Source of the DNA: Planctomycetota bacterium
Lineage (GTDB): Bacteria > Planctomycetota > UBA1135 > GCA-002686595
DNA length: 64,000 nucleotides
Direction of reading: 5' to 3'
Assembly: GCA_002683825.1 (NCBI GenBank)
Contig: NYUD01000047.1
Coordinates: forward strand, 22,962 to 86,961
In this document: in pieces, positions 35,151 to 44,027 of the stretch
How positions within the stretch are numbered: position 1 is the stretch's first letter
How the letters are laid out: the number at the start of each line of letters is the position of its first letter
Program-made: the position numbers and the translations under genes
Notes under the pieces: generated by a model
The model's database searches: none
Told to the model about the DNA's origin: nothing
What the model saw: the letters and a program-made list of their open reading frames with translations, nothing else

Positions 35151-35969
35151 CTAACCCCGCAGCCTCGCCCGCAGTACCGGGTGCAGCTGCGGACCCCCCG
35201 CCACGATCCTGCCGCCCCGCAACCAATCCTCTCCTCCCTGAAAATCGGTGACGATGCCGCCGGCTTCGCGCACAAGGAGCGCACCCGCCGCCACGTCGTG
35301 GGGAGCCAGGTGCAGCTCCCAAAAGGCGTCGAAGCGTCCCGCGGCGGTGTAGGCCAAATCGATCGCCGCGGAGCCCATTCGACGCAAACCGCGTACCGAG
35401 TAGAAGAGCTCCTGGAAGTTTGCCAGGTTGTCGTGTTCGAGCTCGCCCCTGCGATAGGGAAAACCGGTGGCGAGGATGGCTTCCGAGAGCTCCCGCGTCG
35501 GCGAAACGGATAGCCGTACGGGCGGTCCGTCCTCGCTCTCCAGAAAGGCCCCGGACCCGCTCAGGGCATAGAAAGTCTCCTGCAAGCGAGGCGCGTGGAC
35601 GACCGCGAGCTGCGGGAGCCCGTTCACGTAGAGCCCCATGGACACGGCGAAAAGGGGCAGGCCGTGAACGAAGTTGACCGTCCCGTCCAGGGGATCGAGA
35701 AACCACCGCGGCCGCCCGTCCTGGACGTCCCGGACCTCCTCCTCGGATTCGATGGCGTGCCCGGGAAAGGCCTCCCGCAGTCGCGCGACGAGACAGCGCT
35801 CCGCAGCGACATCGGCCTCGGTCACGAGGTCGCGCATCGAACTCTTGCGATCGATGCGCGAAGCGTCGAGGCGTCCGAAAAATCCCATCAAGACCTCGCC
35901 CCCCTCCCGGGCCGCGGCGAGCGCGACATCGAGTTCCGGCCGTTGTCGGATGTCGGTCTGCCCGCTCAC
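35151..35969 (-). CDS. Inositol monophosphatase-family phosphatase
   Basis: A 272-residue Mg-dependent sugar or nucleotide phosphatase. Metal-site motifs are HAIESEEE near 80, DPLDGTVNFVHGLPLF and the C-terminal APHDVAAGALLVREAGG, where the usual W before D is H. Members act on inositol phosphate, fructose-1,6-bisphosphate, histidinol phosphate or PAP; the substrate is not determined by sequence. The start is GTG at 35969, overlapping the dacB stop (GTGA); the longer frame is discarded. Confidence 0.85.
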   Translation of the reverse strand: MSGQTDIRQRPELDVALAAAREGGEVLMGFFGRLDASRIDRKSSMRDLVTEADVAAERCLVARLREAFPGHAIESEEEVRDVQDGRPRWFLDPLDGTVNFVHGLPLFAVSMGLYVNGLPQLAVVHAPRLQETFYALSGSGAFLESEDGPPVRLSVSPTRELSEAILATGFPYRRGELEHDNLANFQELFYSVRGLRRMGSAAIDLAYTAAGRFDAFWELHLAPHDVAAGALLVREAGGIVTDFQGGEDWLRGGRIVAGGPQLHPVLRARLRG

Positions 35970-37600
35970 GGTACTTCCTCCTCGACCAGGATCGAACACA
36001 GTCGGTCCTGCATCGGTTTGAAGCAGTGGGTGTTCATGCCGCCGACGGAGGGCGGATATTCGATCAGGATCGAGAAAACCAGGGTGCGCCCATCCAGGGG
36101 AAAAGCGACCCCTGAAAGCGCGCTCGTACCAGCGATCCAGCCGGTCTTCGCATAGATGCGGCCCTCGCAGGGCGTGCCCTGCAGGCGTTTTGCGAGGGTA
36201 CCGGAACGGCCCGCCACGGCGAGCGAATCGAGCAGCACGTCGGCGGACTCATCCGCTCCACGGAGCACCGCTTCGAGCAACGCCGTGACCTGGTGGGCGC
36301 TGATCCGGTTGTGCCGCGAGAGGCCCGAGCCGTCGACCTGGATCCATCCGGCGGTGGAGACGCCGAGCCGCTCGAGGGCGAGTTGAACGGCTTCCAGGGC
36401 ACCGTCGCGCGTGCCTCGACCCACGACGGTGTGCCCCAGGGCGAGGAACAACTGGTCCGCAACGCTGTTGTTCGAATCGGAATTGATCGCTGGATAGAGC
36501 ACGTCGAGGCTCGAACGCAGTTCGGCCAGGGGGCCGGGCAGCGGGGTTTCGATCGCGACGTTCCGCTCGCGCCGTATCTCCCCCTCCAGTGCGATTCCCA
36601 CGGCCCGAAGTTCGGACTCCAGGACCGCGCCGAAGAGAGCGACCGGGTCGGGGTGGGCGAAGGTTGCGACGAAGGGCTCGCCCCCCGCCGCAAGACTGCC
36701 CTTGACGGTCACGGCGCTTCGGGTCGCGCCGACCCGCACGTCGAGGGGACCGCCGCGGGTGGTCTCGACGCCGTAGCGCGAACCCAGTCCATGGGGCGTG
36801 GGGTGCACGGAGATCCGCGCCCGGGTCCCGGCCGCCTCGGGCGTGACCACGGCCCACAGCACCCCCCCCTGGGCGCTGAAGCCCGCGCAGCGGGCGCAGT
36901 AGTCGGCCCAGTGCTGGGCCGCACCCGGCCAGCCCGGTCCGGGACCGGGCTCGAGAAAGCTGCCCTCGTCCAGCACGAGGTCTCCTTCGATGCGGCGCAG
37001 CCCGCGCCCGTACAGCTGCTGCGCCACTTCCCTGAGCCTCTCCTGGGCGCGACCCTCGGGGTGCCAGACGGGGTCCCCGGATGCCCGCACGACGAGGTCC
37101 CCCGTCAGGGTGCCCCCGGAGAAGGTCCCGCGGCCTTCGAAGGGCGTGCGAAACTCCTGCCCCGGTCCCAGCAACACCAGCGCCGCGGCGGTGGTCACCA
37201 GCTTCATGTTCGAAGCGGGTCTTTGGGGCCGGTCCGCATGGCGTGCCACGAGCTCGACGGGGTCGTCCCCGACTTCGAGGACGCAGACGGCCAGGTCGAT
37301 GTTGCCCGCATGCGCCTTGCCCTCCGAGAGCCGGCGCGCCTTCTCGAGGGTGGTGTTGATGACCTGTTCAAAGCGTGACTGCAGCGCTCCTTTCCTCGGA
37401 TGCGGGCCCGGATCGGGCTTCGGCACCTCGGCCATCAGCGCTTCGAGGGCCGGCCCCGCCGTCGCCCCATCCCCCGCGCTCGCAGCGGCTTGTGCAGCCG
37501 CGTCGACCTCCCCGGAGCACGCCGCACAGACGAGCAGAAGCCCACCCGCACAGGACGCGCCGAGCACTCGCTTCAAGGCGCCGGCGCTCCGTCGGCCCAC
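35966..37600 (-). CDS. dacB: PBP4-type D-alanyl-D-alanine carboxypeptidase/endopeptidase lipoprotein
   Basis: A 544-residue serine peptidase of family S13 acting on peptidoglycan cross-links. The active-site triad motifs are present: SNMK (SxxK), SNN inside SDSNNSVADQL, and KTGWIAGT. The leader ends LLLVCAACSG, a lipobox-like site, so it is probably membrane-anchored in the periplasm. The start is GTG at 37600, sharing G with the upstream stop (TAGTG). Its presence argues that the organism has peptidoglycan. A Pro/Ala-rich linker follows the lipid site. Confidence 0.9.
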   Translation of the reverse strand: MGRRSAGALKRVLGASCAGGLLLVCAACSGEVDAAAQAAASAGDGATAGPALEALMAEVPKPDPGPHPRKGALQSRFEQVINTTLEKARRLSEGKAHAGNIDLAVCVLEVGDDPVELVARHADRPQRPASNMKLVTTAAALVLLGPGQEFRTPFEGRGTFSGGTLTGDLVVRASGDPVWHPEGRAQERLREVAQQLYGRGLRRIEGDLVLDEGSFLEPGPGPGWPGAAQHWADYCARCAGFSAQGGVLWAVVTPEAAGTRARISVHPTPHGLGSRYGVETTRGGPLDVRVGATRSAVTVKGSLAAGGEPFVATFAHPDPVALFGAVLESELRAVGIALEGEIRRERNVAIETPLPGPLAELRSSLDVLYPAINSDSNNSVADQLFLALGHTVVGRGTRDGALEAVQLALERLGVSTAGWIQVDGSGLSRHNRISAHQVTALLEAVLRGADESADVLLDSLAVAGRSGTLAKRLQGTPCEGRIYAKTGWIAGTSALSGVAFPLDGRTLVFSILIEYPPSVGGMNTHCFKPMQDRLCSILVEEEVP

Positions 37601-39210
37601 TAGCGCGGCGCCGGCGGGCGCCCCTCGTCGGTTGCAAGCAACCATGCGGTATTGAAGACCAGTCTCGTGGTGTTCGCGATCTTCCGCAGGGACAGGGAAT
37701 CGATCGTATCGCGGAAGGTGTGGTAGTCGGGGTTGTCCGTTTCCGAGGGACTCTCCATGAAGAACAGAACGGGGATGTCTCGCTTGTGGAAGGAGTAGTG
37801 GTCCGAACGCTCCCACAGGTGCATCCCCTTGCCGGTGATGATCTTCTTGAGGCCGGTTTTCGAGAACTTCTTGGCGCGCTTCAGGGTCTTTTCGAAGGAG
37901 GGGTTTTGCCGGGTGCCCAGCACCGCCACCTCCTTGTCTTTACCCCGCCCCAGCATATCCATGTTCAACATGGCGACGACCGGGCGGCCGGACCGGGTCG
38001 TGCTCGGTTCCCCCAGGAAGGGCAATTCATCGGCGAAGGCGTCGCTGCCGATCAGACCGTCCTCCTCCGCCGCGAAGAACGCGAAAATCAGGGAGCGACG
38101 GGGCGGGGAAAGGGCGAAGGCCTCGGCCAGCTCCAGAGCGGCCACCGTACCGCTGCCGTTGTCGTCCGCGCCACAGCCAACGCGCCCCCACCAGTCGACC
38201 CCGACGTGGTCGTAGTGGGCTCCGACCACCACGTACTCCCCGGCAAGCCCCTCGTCCGTGCCGCGCACGATCCCGAAGATGTTGTCCATTTGAGCCTCGC
38301 AGGAGCGGGTGCCGGTTCCCAGCGCGATGGTGACCTCCGTCTCGATGCGCTTGGGCTTGGCCGTCTTGTCCAGCTTGGCTGCAAGCGCCGCCATGTCCTG
38401 ACCCAGGATACGCGTGGCGACGGCCTCGGTGATTTCGGCCACCGGGATCTTCAGGCGCTTCTCGGGGGCAGCCATACCCTTGGTCGTCGCGGGGTTCCAG
38501 CGCCCCCACGTGTGGCGATAGCCGAGCTTCGTCGGCGGCAGCACCGTGCCGTCCTTGGACTTGATCTCGGCCGGGTTGCGTCGAACGACCAAGGCGCCGA
38601 CGCAACCGCGATCCTGCAGCTCCCTGGCCTTCGCATAGGTGTCCGAGAACTTCGTGACCACGGGGCCCTCGAAGCGGCTTTTGTGCCGCGGTTCCCCGGA
38701 CAGGATCAGGGCGACCTTGCCCTTGTAGCTGCGTCTGCCCAGATCGTCATAGCGTCTGGCGCCGCTGATCCCAAATCCCAGGAACACGACTTCGCCCTCG
38801 GCCCTGCCATCGCAGAAGGGAAACGGGACAAAGTCCTGACCGAGTTCGAAGCGTTGAATGTCTTCGCCGGCGGTCATCGTTAGCCGGCAGCGCTCTTCGG
38901 CGACACAGCTGCTCTTGACCGTGAAGGGATGGCGAAACCCTCCGTCCCCCGCCGGTTCGATTCCCGCCAACTTGAACCGCTCGATGATGTACTTCGCCGC
39001 GCGACTCAATCCCTCGCTGGGTGAGTCGCGACCCTCGAGGTGGGGTGTAGCGATCTGCAGGAGGTGGGCTTCGAGATCCGCCTCGGAGATCGTTTCGAAT
39101 CCTTTTTTCCACTCTCCCTCCGCTCCTCGCCCGCTCGCGAGCAGTGCAAGACAAGAGAGCGCGCCGACCGTGTAGAGGCATCTTCCCCGCATGTGGCTCA
39201 TTCTGCCCAT
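37600..39210 (-). CDS. Exported M28-family zinc peptidase
   Basis: A 536-residue secreted aminopeptidase-like enzyme. A leader (GRCLYTVGALSCLALLASGRG) precedes a PA-like insert domain (about 120-270) and the M28 catalytic domain, with ligand motifs GAHYDHVG, CGADDNGSGTV, FAAEEDGLIGSDAF, LNMDMLGR and DYHTFRDT. Several nearby ATG codons are possible (39210, 39201, 39192); 39210 is taken, but all give the same leader. Located between an MBL hydrolase gene and dacB, in a block of cell-envelope and repair genes. Confidence 0.88.
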   Translation of the reverse strand: MGRMSHMRGRCLYTVGALSCLALLASGRGAEGEWKKGFETISEADLEAHLLQIATPHLEGRDSPSEGLSRAAKYIIERFKLAGIEPAGDGGFRHPFTVKSSCVAEERCRLTMTAGEDIQRFELGQDFVPFPFCDGRAEGEVVFLGFGISGARRYDDLGRRSYKGKVALILSGEPRHKSRFEGPVVTKFSDTYAKARELQDRGCVGALVVRRNPAEIKSKDGTVLPPTKLGYRHTWGRWNPATTKGMAAPEKRLKIPVAEITEAVATRILGQDMAALAAKLDKTAKPKRIETEVTIALGTGTRSCEAQMDNIFGIVRGTDEGLAGEYVVVGAHYDHVGVDWWGRVGCGADDNGSGTVAALELAEAFALSPPRRSLIFAFFAAEEDGLIGSDAFADELPFLGEPSTTRSGRPVVAMLNMDMLGRGKDKEVAVLGTRQNPSFEKTLKRAKKFSKTGLKKIITGKGMHLWERSDHYSFHKRDIPVLFFMESPSETDNPDYHTFRDTIDSLSLRKIANTTRLVFNTAWLLATDEGRPPAPR

Positions 39211-39231
39211 CGGATCCGCGGGCAAGAACCT

Positions 39232-40047
39232 CTATTCCGCCGGGAGCTCGTCCGGAAGGTGTGTCGAGCCGTCCCGGGCCGTCTCGATGGGTCCGTCGAA
39301 TACATCCGCCGCCCTGGCGGCCGCGTCCTCAGGCCGCAGGCTCGGATAGAAGTGGGTCAGGACCAGTTTTCGGGCTCCGGCCGTCGCGGCCAGCCGACCC
39401 GCCTGGAGCGGGGTCAGGTGGTTGGGCTGTGCCTCTTCCTCGGCGAACGAACACTCGCAGAGGAAAAGGTCCGCTTTTTTTGCGATGCGGGCCACGACCG
39501 GGTTATCGCCGGTGTCGCCGGAATAGGCCAGGCACCAATCCGGCGTGGACCCCTTTTCGGCGCCCCCGCCCGGCCCCTCGATGCGCCAGGAGACGGCTTC
39601 CCCACAGTGCCCGTTCGCGGCGCCCGTGAAGCGCATCCCCGCGGCGCGAAATCGTCCAAAGCCCCGGGCGTCCATTTCGATCTCGTTCCACTCGATATCG
39701 GAATCGACCGCATAGTGCCCCAGGCCCTTGGGGGTGTCTTCGATCAGGCGCCGCAGGCCGACCGGACCGTAGACCGACAGGTGAGCGAACTTCACGGTCG
39801 GATTGCGGCGCGCAAAGATCAGGGCGAACAGATCGAGGCAGTGGTCGAGGTGGTAGTGAGAGAAGACGATGCGCTTGACGTTCTCCACGCGCAGCCCCGC
39901 GGCTGCGAGGTTGCGAATCGATCCGGGGCCGCAGTCGAGCAAGGTGATGTCGTCCGATCCATCGAGGACCAGGGCATAACCGGCGCAACCGTAGCCGGCG
40001 CGCGGGAGGATCGACCCCGCTCCCAGGACGTGGATACGAACCCCCAT
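39232..40047 (-). CDS. Metallo-beta-lactamase-fold hydrolase (RNase Z-like)
   Basis: A 271-residue protein. The MBL metal motif HYHLDH near 63-69 is followed by GHCGEAVSWRIEG and AYSGDTGDN (the bridging Asp), and by NHLTPLQAG and LTHFYP with late histidines. Overall it resembles RNase Z/ElaC or arylsulfatase-like MBL proteins, but the RNase Z exosite arm is not evident. The substrate is unknown. It starts nine bases after galE and is followed 21 bases later by the M28 gene. Confidence 0.85.
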   Translation of the reverse strand: MGVRIHVLGAGSILPRAGYGCAGYALVLDGSDDITLLDCGPGSIRNLAAAGLRVENVKRIVFSHYHLDHCLDLFALIFARRNPTVKFAHLSVYGPVGLRRLIEDTPKGLGHYAVDSDIEWNEIEMDARGFGRFRAAGMRFTGAANGHCGEAVSWRIEGPGGGAEKGSTPDWCLAYSGDTGDNPVVARIAKKADLFLCECSFAEEEAQPNHLTPLQAGRLAATAGARKLVLTHFYPSLRPEDAAARAADVFDGPIETARDGSTHLPDELPAE

Positions 40048-40056
40048 CCTCCGGCC

Positions 40057-41070
40057 CTACCCGAAGCCGCCCGGGTTATCGGTGTGGAATTCCCAGGCGT
40101 CCCCGAGGATCGTCTCCAGGGCCGAGCGTTTCGGTTCCCAACCCAGAAGTTCGAGGGCCCGTTGACCACCGCTGACCAGTTCCGCCGGATCGCCGGGACG
40201 TCTCGGATCGATGACGTGCGGGATCCTGTGCCCGGTGATCTTCCGCGCCGTTTCGATCAGCTCCAGCACCGAATAGCCATGGCCCGTGCCCAGATTGCAC
40301 TTCAGGGACGGTGTGCCCGATTGGAGCTTGCCGAGGGCCCGCAGGTGGGCGTCCGCCAGGTCGTCCACGTGGATGTAGTCACGGATGCATGTGCCGTCTC
40401 GGGTCGGATAGTCGTCGCCGAAGACGTGGATGTTCTCGCGCTTCTCCTGGGCAACCTGCAATACCAGGGGAATCAGGTGCGTCTCCGGTTCGTGGTCTTC
40501 GCCGATCCCGCCGTCCGGCGAAGCCCCGGCGGCATTGAAGTACCGCAGGGCGGCATAGCGCAGGCCGTAGGCCTGGGCGTAGTCCGACAGCATCTGTTCG
40601 ATGACGAGCTTCGTTCTACCGTACGGGTTGATGGGGTTCTGGGGGTGGTCCTCCGTCATCGGGATCTCGACCGGTTCCCCGTAGGTCGCGCAGGTCGACG
40701 AGAAAACGAAGTTCCGACAATCGACGGCGCGCATCGCATCGAGCAAACCGAGCGTGTTGGACACGTTCTCGCGCCAGTACTTGGAGGGCTTGTCGACCGA
40801 CTCGCCGACGTAGCACTTGGCGGCAAAGTGCATCACGGCCTCGGGGCGGTGCTTCTCGAAAACGGCGGCGACACCTTCGGCGTCGCCCAGGTCGACCTCC
40901 TCGAAGGGCCCCTGGACCAGGGCGCGGTGACCCGTGGACAGGTTGTCGAGGGTGACCGTAGAGACGTTCAGCCGGCGCAGAGCACGGACCGTGTGGCTGC
41001 CGATGTATCCGGCACCGCCGCAGATGAGGACAGGGCCGTCGGGTACGGGGGTGGGGTTGGAATCGGGCAT
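40057..41070 (-). CDS. galE: UDP-glucose 4-epimerase
   Basis: A 337-residue short-chain dehydrogenase fold enzyme interconverting UDP-glucose and UDP-galactose with bound NAD. Motifs are GGAGYIGSH for NAD, SSTCATYG with the catalytic Ser/Thr, and YGRTK as the YxxxK pair, followed by RYFNAAGA and DGTCIRDYIHVDDLA. The ATG at 41070 gives a short Pro-rich lead before the dinucleotide fold; the frame upstream is shadow. It follows aroA by 26 bases. It probably supplies sugars for envelope polysaccharide or LPS. Confidence 0.95.
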   Translation of the reverse strand: MPDSNPTPVPDGPVLICGGAGYIGSHTVRALRRLNVSTVTLDNLSTGHRALVQGPFEEVDLGDAEGVAAVFEKHRPEAVMHFAAKCYVGESVDKPSKYWRENVSNTLGLLDAMRAVDCRNFVFSSTCATYGEPVEIPMTEDHPQNPINPYGRTKLVIEQMLSDYAQAYGLRYAALRYFNAAGASPDGGIGEDHEPETHLIPLVLQVAQEKRENIHVFGDDYPTRDGTCIRDYIHVDDLADAHLRALGKLQSGTPSLKCNLGTGHGYSVLELIETARKITGHRIPHVIDPRRPGDPAELVSGGQRALELLGWEPKRSALETILGDAWEFHTDNPGGFG

Positions 41071-41096
41071 GGATTCGTTCGAGGAGGAGGGCGGCT

Positions 41097-42503
41097 CTAA
41101 CCGGGTCGTCGGGAGCCGGGGCGGGCCCCCAACGCTTCGAGGTCCTCCCAGAATTGCGGCCAGCTCTTGGCGACGCAATGGGGATCTACAACCTTGACGT
41201 TGGGACGGATCAAGGAGAGCAGGGCGAAGGCGAAGGCCATGCGGTGATCGCACCTCGGATCGAGCAGAATCGGATCCACCCCGTGGGGACCGGGCCCTAT
41301 GCGAAGCTCGTCGAGCCCGCATTCGGCCCGGAAACCCGCCCGCAGGAGTCCCTCGCAGAGCCCCTCTAGCCGATCGCTCTCCTTGCCCGGCAGGGTGCCC
41401 AGGCCCCGTAGGACGCTGGATTCCCCGCGACGCAGGGCGACGGCCGCGGCAACCACGGCCAGGGGCGGGGCCAGATCCGGCCCGCCCTCGAGATCGAGCT
41501 CGGCGCCCCGTTCCGGGAAACCGGCGGCGGAGAGTACGCCGTCCACGTGCTGGGCGCGGCATCCGAAGGCGGCCAGGTGCTCGACGATGTCCGCATCCCC
41601 CTGGGCCGTGTCATTGCGGAGGCGGATCCGGACCTCTCCGCCCGTGATGCAAGCTCCGGCCAGCCCTACAGCCGCGGACGAGGCGTCGGGTTCGACGAGG
41701 AGGGCGGCCTCGGGTGCGCGCAGCGGCCCGCGAACGTGGTAGCGAAACTCGCCGGGGTCGGGGTGCTCGACGTGCACCTCGACCCCGAAGTCCAGGAGCG
41801 CCCGCAGGGTCAGGGCGACGTAGGGGGCGCTTGGCAAACGTCCGCGCACGTGAACGCAACCGGGTTCGCCGAAGGCCGCCAGACCGAACAGGAGCCCGCT
41901 GAGCTCCTGACTGGAAACGGGTCGTTCCAGCAGGATTTCGCCCGGGTTGCGCGTCGGAACCAGGGTCACCGGCCAGGTGCCGGGGAGGTTCTGCATCACG
42001 AAACAGACGCCGGCCCTTTCGAGGGCCTTGAAGAGCGGTGCACTCTTGCGCGTGAGCAACGTCCCCTCTGGGCGCAGCGTGATCGGCGTGTTCGGGTCGC
42101 CCGCCAGGCCGAGGGCGGCCGTAGCCATTCGAGAAAGCGTACCGGACTCCCCCACCATGAGAACGTCGCTCGGACCGGGTCCGGTGTGTTCGCCCGGAGG
42201 ATGGCCCTCGATCTCGACCACTCCGGGGCCGCCCCTTCGAAAGCTTCTGGCGCAACGCTCCGCCAGGCCGAGAGCGCTCTCGATGTCGGCGCTTTCGCTG
42301 AGACTCTCGATGCGGGTCGTTCCCTCGGCCAGGGTGGCCGCGAGGAGCCATCGCTGGGCGACCGACTTCGAGCCGGGAGGCACCAGCTCGCCCTTCAGCC
42401 CTTCTGCGGGGGTGAACCCCCCGGCCGTCCGCAACCGCTCCCGGTCTTTGGAACTGGCAACGGGTGTGGTGCGGAACTCGAATTCGGCGTCCGGCGTGTC
42501 CAT
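41097..42503 (-). CDS. aroA: 3-phosphoshikimate 1-carboxyvinyltransferase (EPSP synthase)
   Basis: A shikimate-pathway enzyme joining PEP and shikimate-3-phosphate. Motifs are PPGSKSVAQRWLLAATLA, GESGTLSRMATAALGLA, RPVSSQELSGLL, DHRMAFAFALL and KSWPQFWEDL. The start is ambiguous: ATG at 42503 gives 468 residues, and ATG at 42554 with an AGGGAT-like site gives 485. Both carry a non-conserved N-terminal extension compared with typical enzymes of about 430 residues. It is divergent from purC. First in a long minus-strand run. Confidence 0.92.
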   Translation of the reverse strand: MDTPDAEFEFRTTPVASSKDRERLRTAGGFTPAEGLKGELVPPGSKSVAQRWLLAATLAEGTTRIESLSESADIESALGLAERCARSFRRGGPGVVEIEGHPPGEHTGPGPSDVLMVGESGTLSRMATAALGLAGDPNTPITLRPEGTLLTRKSAPLFKALERAGVCFVMQNLPGTWPVTLVPTRNPGEILLERPVSSQELSGLLFGLAAFGEPGCVHVRGRLPSAPYVALTLRALLDFGVEVHVEHPDPGEFRYHVRGPLRAPEAALLVEPDASSAAVGLAGACITGGEVRIRLRNDTAQGDADIVEHLAAFGCRAQHVDGVLSAAGFPERGAELDLEGGPDLAPPLAVVAAAVALRRGESSVLRGLGTLPGKESDRLEGLCEGLLRAGFRAECGLDELRIGPGPHGVDPILLDPRCDHRMAFAFALLSLIRPNVKVVDPHCVAKSWPQFWEDLEALGARPGSRRPG

Positions 42504-42510
42504 CGGCGGA

Positions 42511-42539
42511 TTGTAGGCCGGAGCGACCCCTGCCATACT
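42511..42539 (+). promoter_or_regulatory. Possible housekeeping promoter for purC-purE
   Basis: TTGTAG and CATACT are separated by exactly 17 bases and end 46 bases before the purC ATG. Matches to the -35 and -10 consensus are 3/6 and 4/6, so this is a weak call. If correct it favours the shorter aroA start at 42503. Confidence 0.3.
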
Positions 42540-42585
42540 CACCGTTTCGGCCATCCGCGCCCTATCCCTGAGCGAGCTTCTCTCG

Positions 42586-43506
42586 ATGACAGCAACCACG
42601 CCCTATCTCGGTCCCATGCAGAAGCTCGGGCCCCTCGCCCTCTACAACAGCGGCAAGGTTCGCGACATCTACGAGGTGGACGACGAGCACCTGCTTTTCG
42701 TCACCTCCGACCGGGTGTCCGCCTTCGACGTGCTCATGCCCCAGGGCATCCCCGGCAAGGGGCGCGTGCTGACCGCCGTGGCTGCGCACTGGTTCGCCCG
42801 GACCGAGGACATCCTTGCCAACCACCTGGTGAGCACGGACGAGGGCGCCGTCGAAGGGCTCTCGGAAGGGGAGCGCGAGCTACTCCGGGGTCGCGTCATG
42901 CTCGTGCGGCGGGCGGAACCGACCACCGTCGAGTGGGTGGTCCGCGGGTACCTGGCCGGATCCGGCTGGAAGGAGTACCAGCGCTCCCAAACGGTCTGCG
43001 GCATCCCGTTGCCCGCGGGCCTCGAATTCTGCGGTCGGCTGCCCGAGCCGATCCTGACACCCACCACGAAGGATGACGTCCACGACGAACCGCTGACTCC
43101 GGAGCAAGCCCGCGATCGCGTCGGGGCGGAGATCTTCGACAAGGCCCGCGCAGCTTCGATGGCGCTATTCCAGCGCGGTTCCGATGAGCTGGCCAGGATC
43201 GGAATCCTCCTGGCCGACACCAAGTTCGAGTTCGGTCTCATCCGGGGCGAGTTGGTCTTGATCGACGAGGCCTTGACCCAGGACAGTTCGCGCTTCTGGC
43301 CCAGGGACGACTATGCCACAGGCCGGAACCAGCAGAGCTTCGACAAACAAGTCCTGCGGGATTACCTGGAGACGCTCGACTGGAACAAGGAGGCTCCGGC
43401 ACCCGATCTGCCTGCCGAAATCGTCGCGCGCGTGGCGGAGCGTTACTGCGAGGTCGCCGAAGCCATCACCGGCAGCAATCCTCTGGCGAACGAGGTGAAC
43501 GCATGA
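42586..43506 (+). CDS. purC: Phosphoribosylaminoimidazole-succinocarboxamide synthase
   Basis: SAICAR synthase, ligating aspartate to CAIR with ATP in purine synthesis. At 306 residues it is of the longer, yeast-like type. Motifs are YNSGKVRDIYEVDD, TSDRVSAFDV, VRGYLAGSGWKEY, TPTTKDDVHDEPL, ADTKFEFG and LIDEALTQDSSRFW. The stop overlaps purE in ATGA, so the two consecutive steps are coupled. Confidence 0.97.
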   Translation: MTATTPYLGPMQKLGPLALYNSGKVRDIYEVDDEHLLFVTSDRVSAFDVLMPQGIPGKGRVLTAVAAHWFARTEDILANHLVSTDEGAVEGLSEGERELLRGRVMLVRRAEPTTVEWVVRGYLAGSGWKEYQRSQTVCGIPLPAGLEFCGRLPEPILTPTTKDDVHDEPLTPEQARDRVGAEIFDKARAASMALFQRGSDELARIGILLADTKFEFGLIRGELVLIDEALTQDSSRFWPRDDYATGRNQQSFDKQVLRDYLETLDWNKEAPAPDLPAEIVARVAERYCEVAEAITGSNPLANEVNA

Positions 43507-43997
43507 CTGTTTCGATCTTGATGGGATCGGATTCGGATTTCCCCAAGCTCGAGGATTGCACCCGCACCCTGGGGCTCCTGGAGATCCCCTTCGAAGCGCG
43601 CGTGCTTTCCGCACATCGCACACCCAAGGAGCTGGTGGAATACGTCGAGGGAGCCCGGGAACGCGGGATCCGCGTCTTCTGCGCCGCCGCCGGCGGGGCC
43701 GCCCACCTTGCGGGCGTGGTTGCGGCCCACACCGACCTGCCGGTGATCGGCATCCCGATGGCCAACCCGCCGATGGGCGGGCTTGACGCTCTCTTGGCCA
43801 CCGTGCAGATGCCCGGCGGCATCCCGGTCGCGACCGTGGCCGTCGGCGGCGGCGGTCCGAAGAACGCCGCGCTCTTCGCCGCGCGCATTCTGGCCCTGTC
43901 GGACGAGGGAATCGCGGAACGCTACAAGGCCTTTCGCGAGGCGATGGGTGCCGCCGTTCGACGCAAGGACGAAGCGTTGCGTGCGAAACTCGTCTGA
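43503..43997 (+). CDS. purE: N5-carboxyaminoimidazole ribonucleotide mutase / AIR carboxylase
   Basis: A 164-residue enzyme with the family motifs MGSDSDFPKLEDC at the N-terminus, SAHRTPKELVEY, FCAAAGGAAHLAGVVAAHT, PVIGIPM and the active-site loop LATVQMPGGIPVATVAVGG. It makes CAIR, the substrate of the overlapping purC product. purK is not in the window, so whether the substrate is N5-CAIR or AIR plus CO2 is open. Confidence 0.96.
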   Translation: MTVSILMGSDSDFPKLEDCTRTLGLLEIPFEARVLSAHRTPKELVEYVEGARERGIRVFCAAAGGAAHLAGVVAAHTDLPVIGIPMANPPMGGLDALLATVQMPGGIPVATVAVGGGGPKNAALFAARILALSDEGIAERYKAFREAMGAAVRRKDEALRAKLV

Positions 43998-44027
43998 TCG
44001 AATCCCGAGGAGCGACCGAGTAGCGTT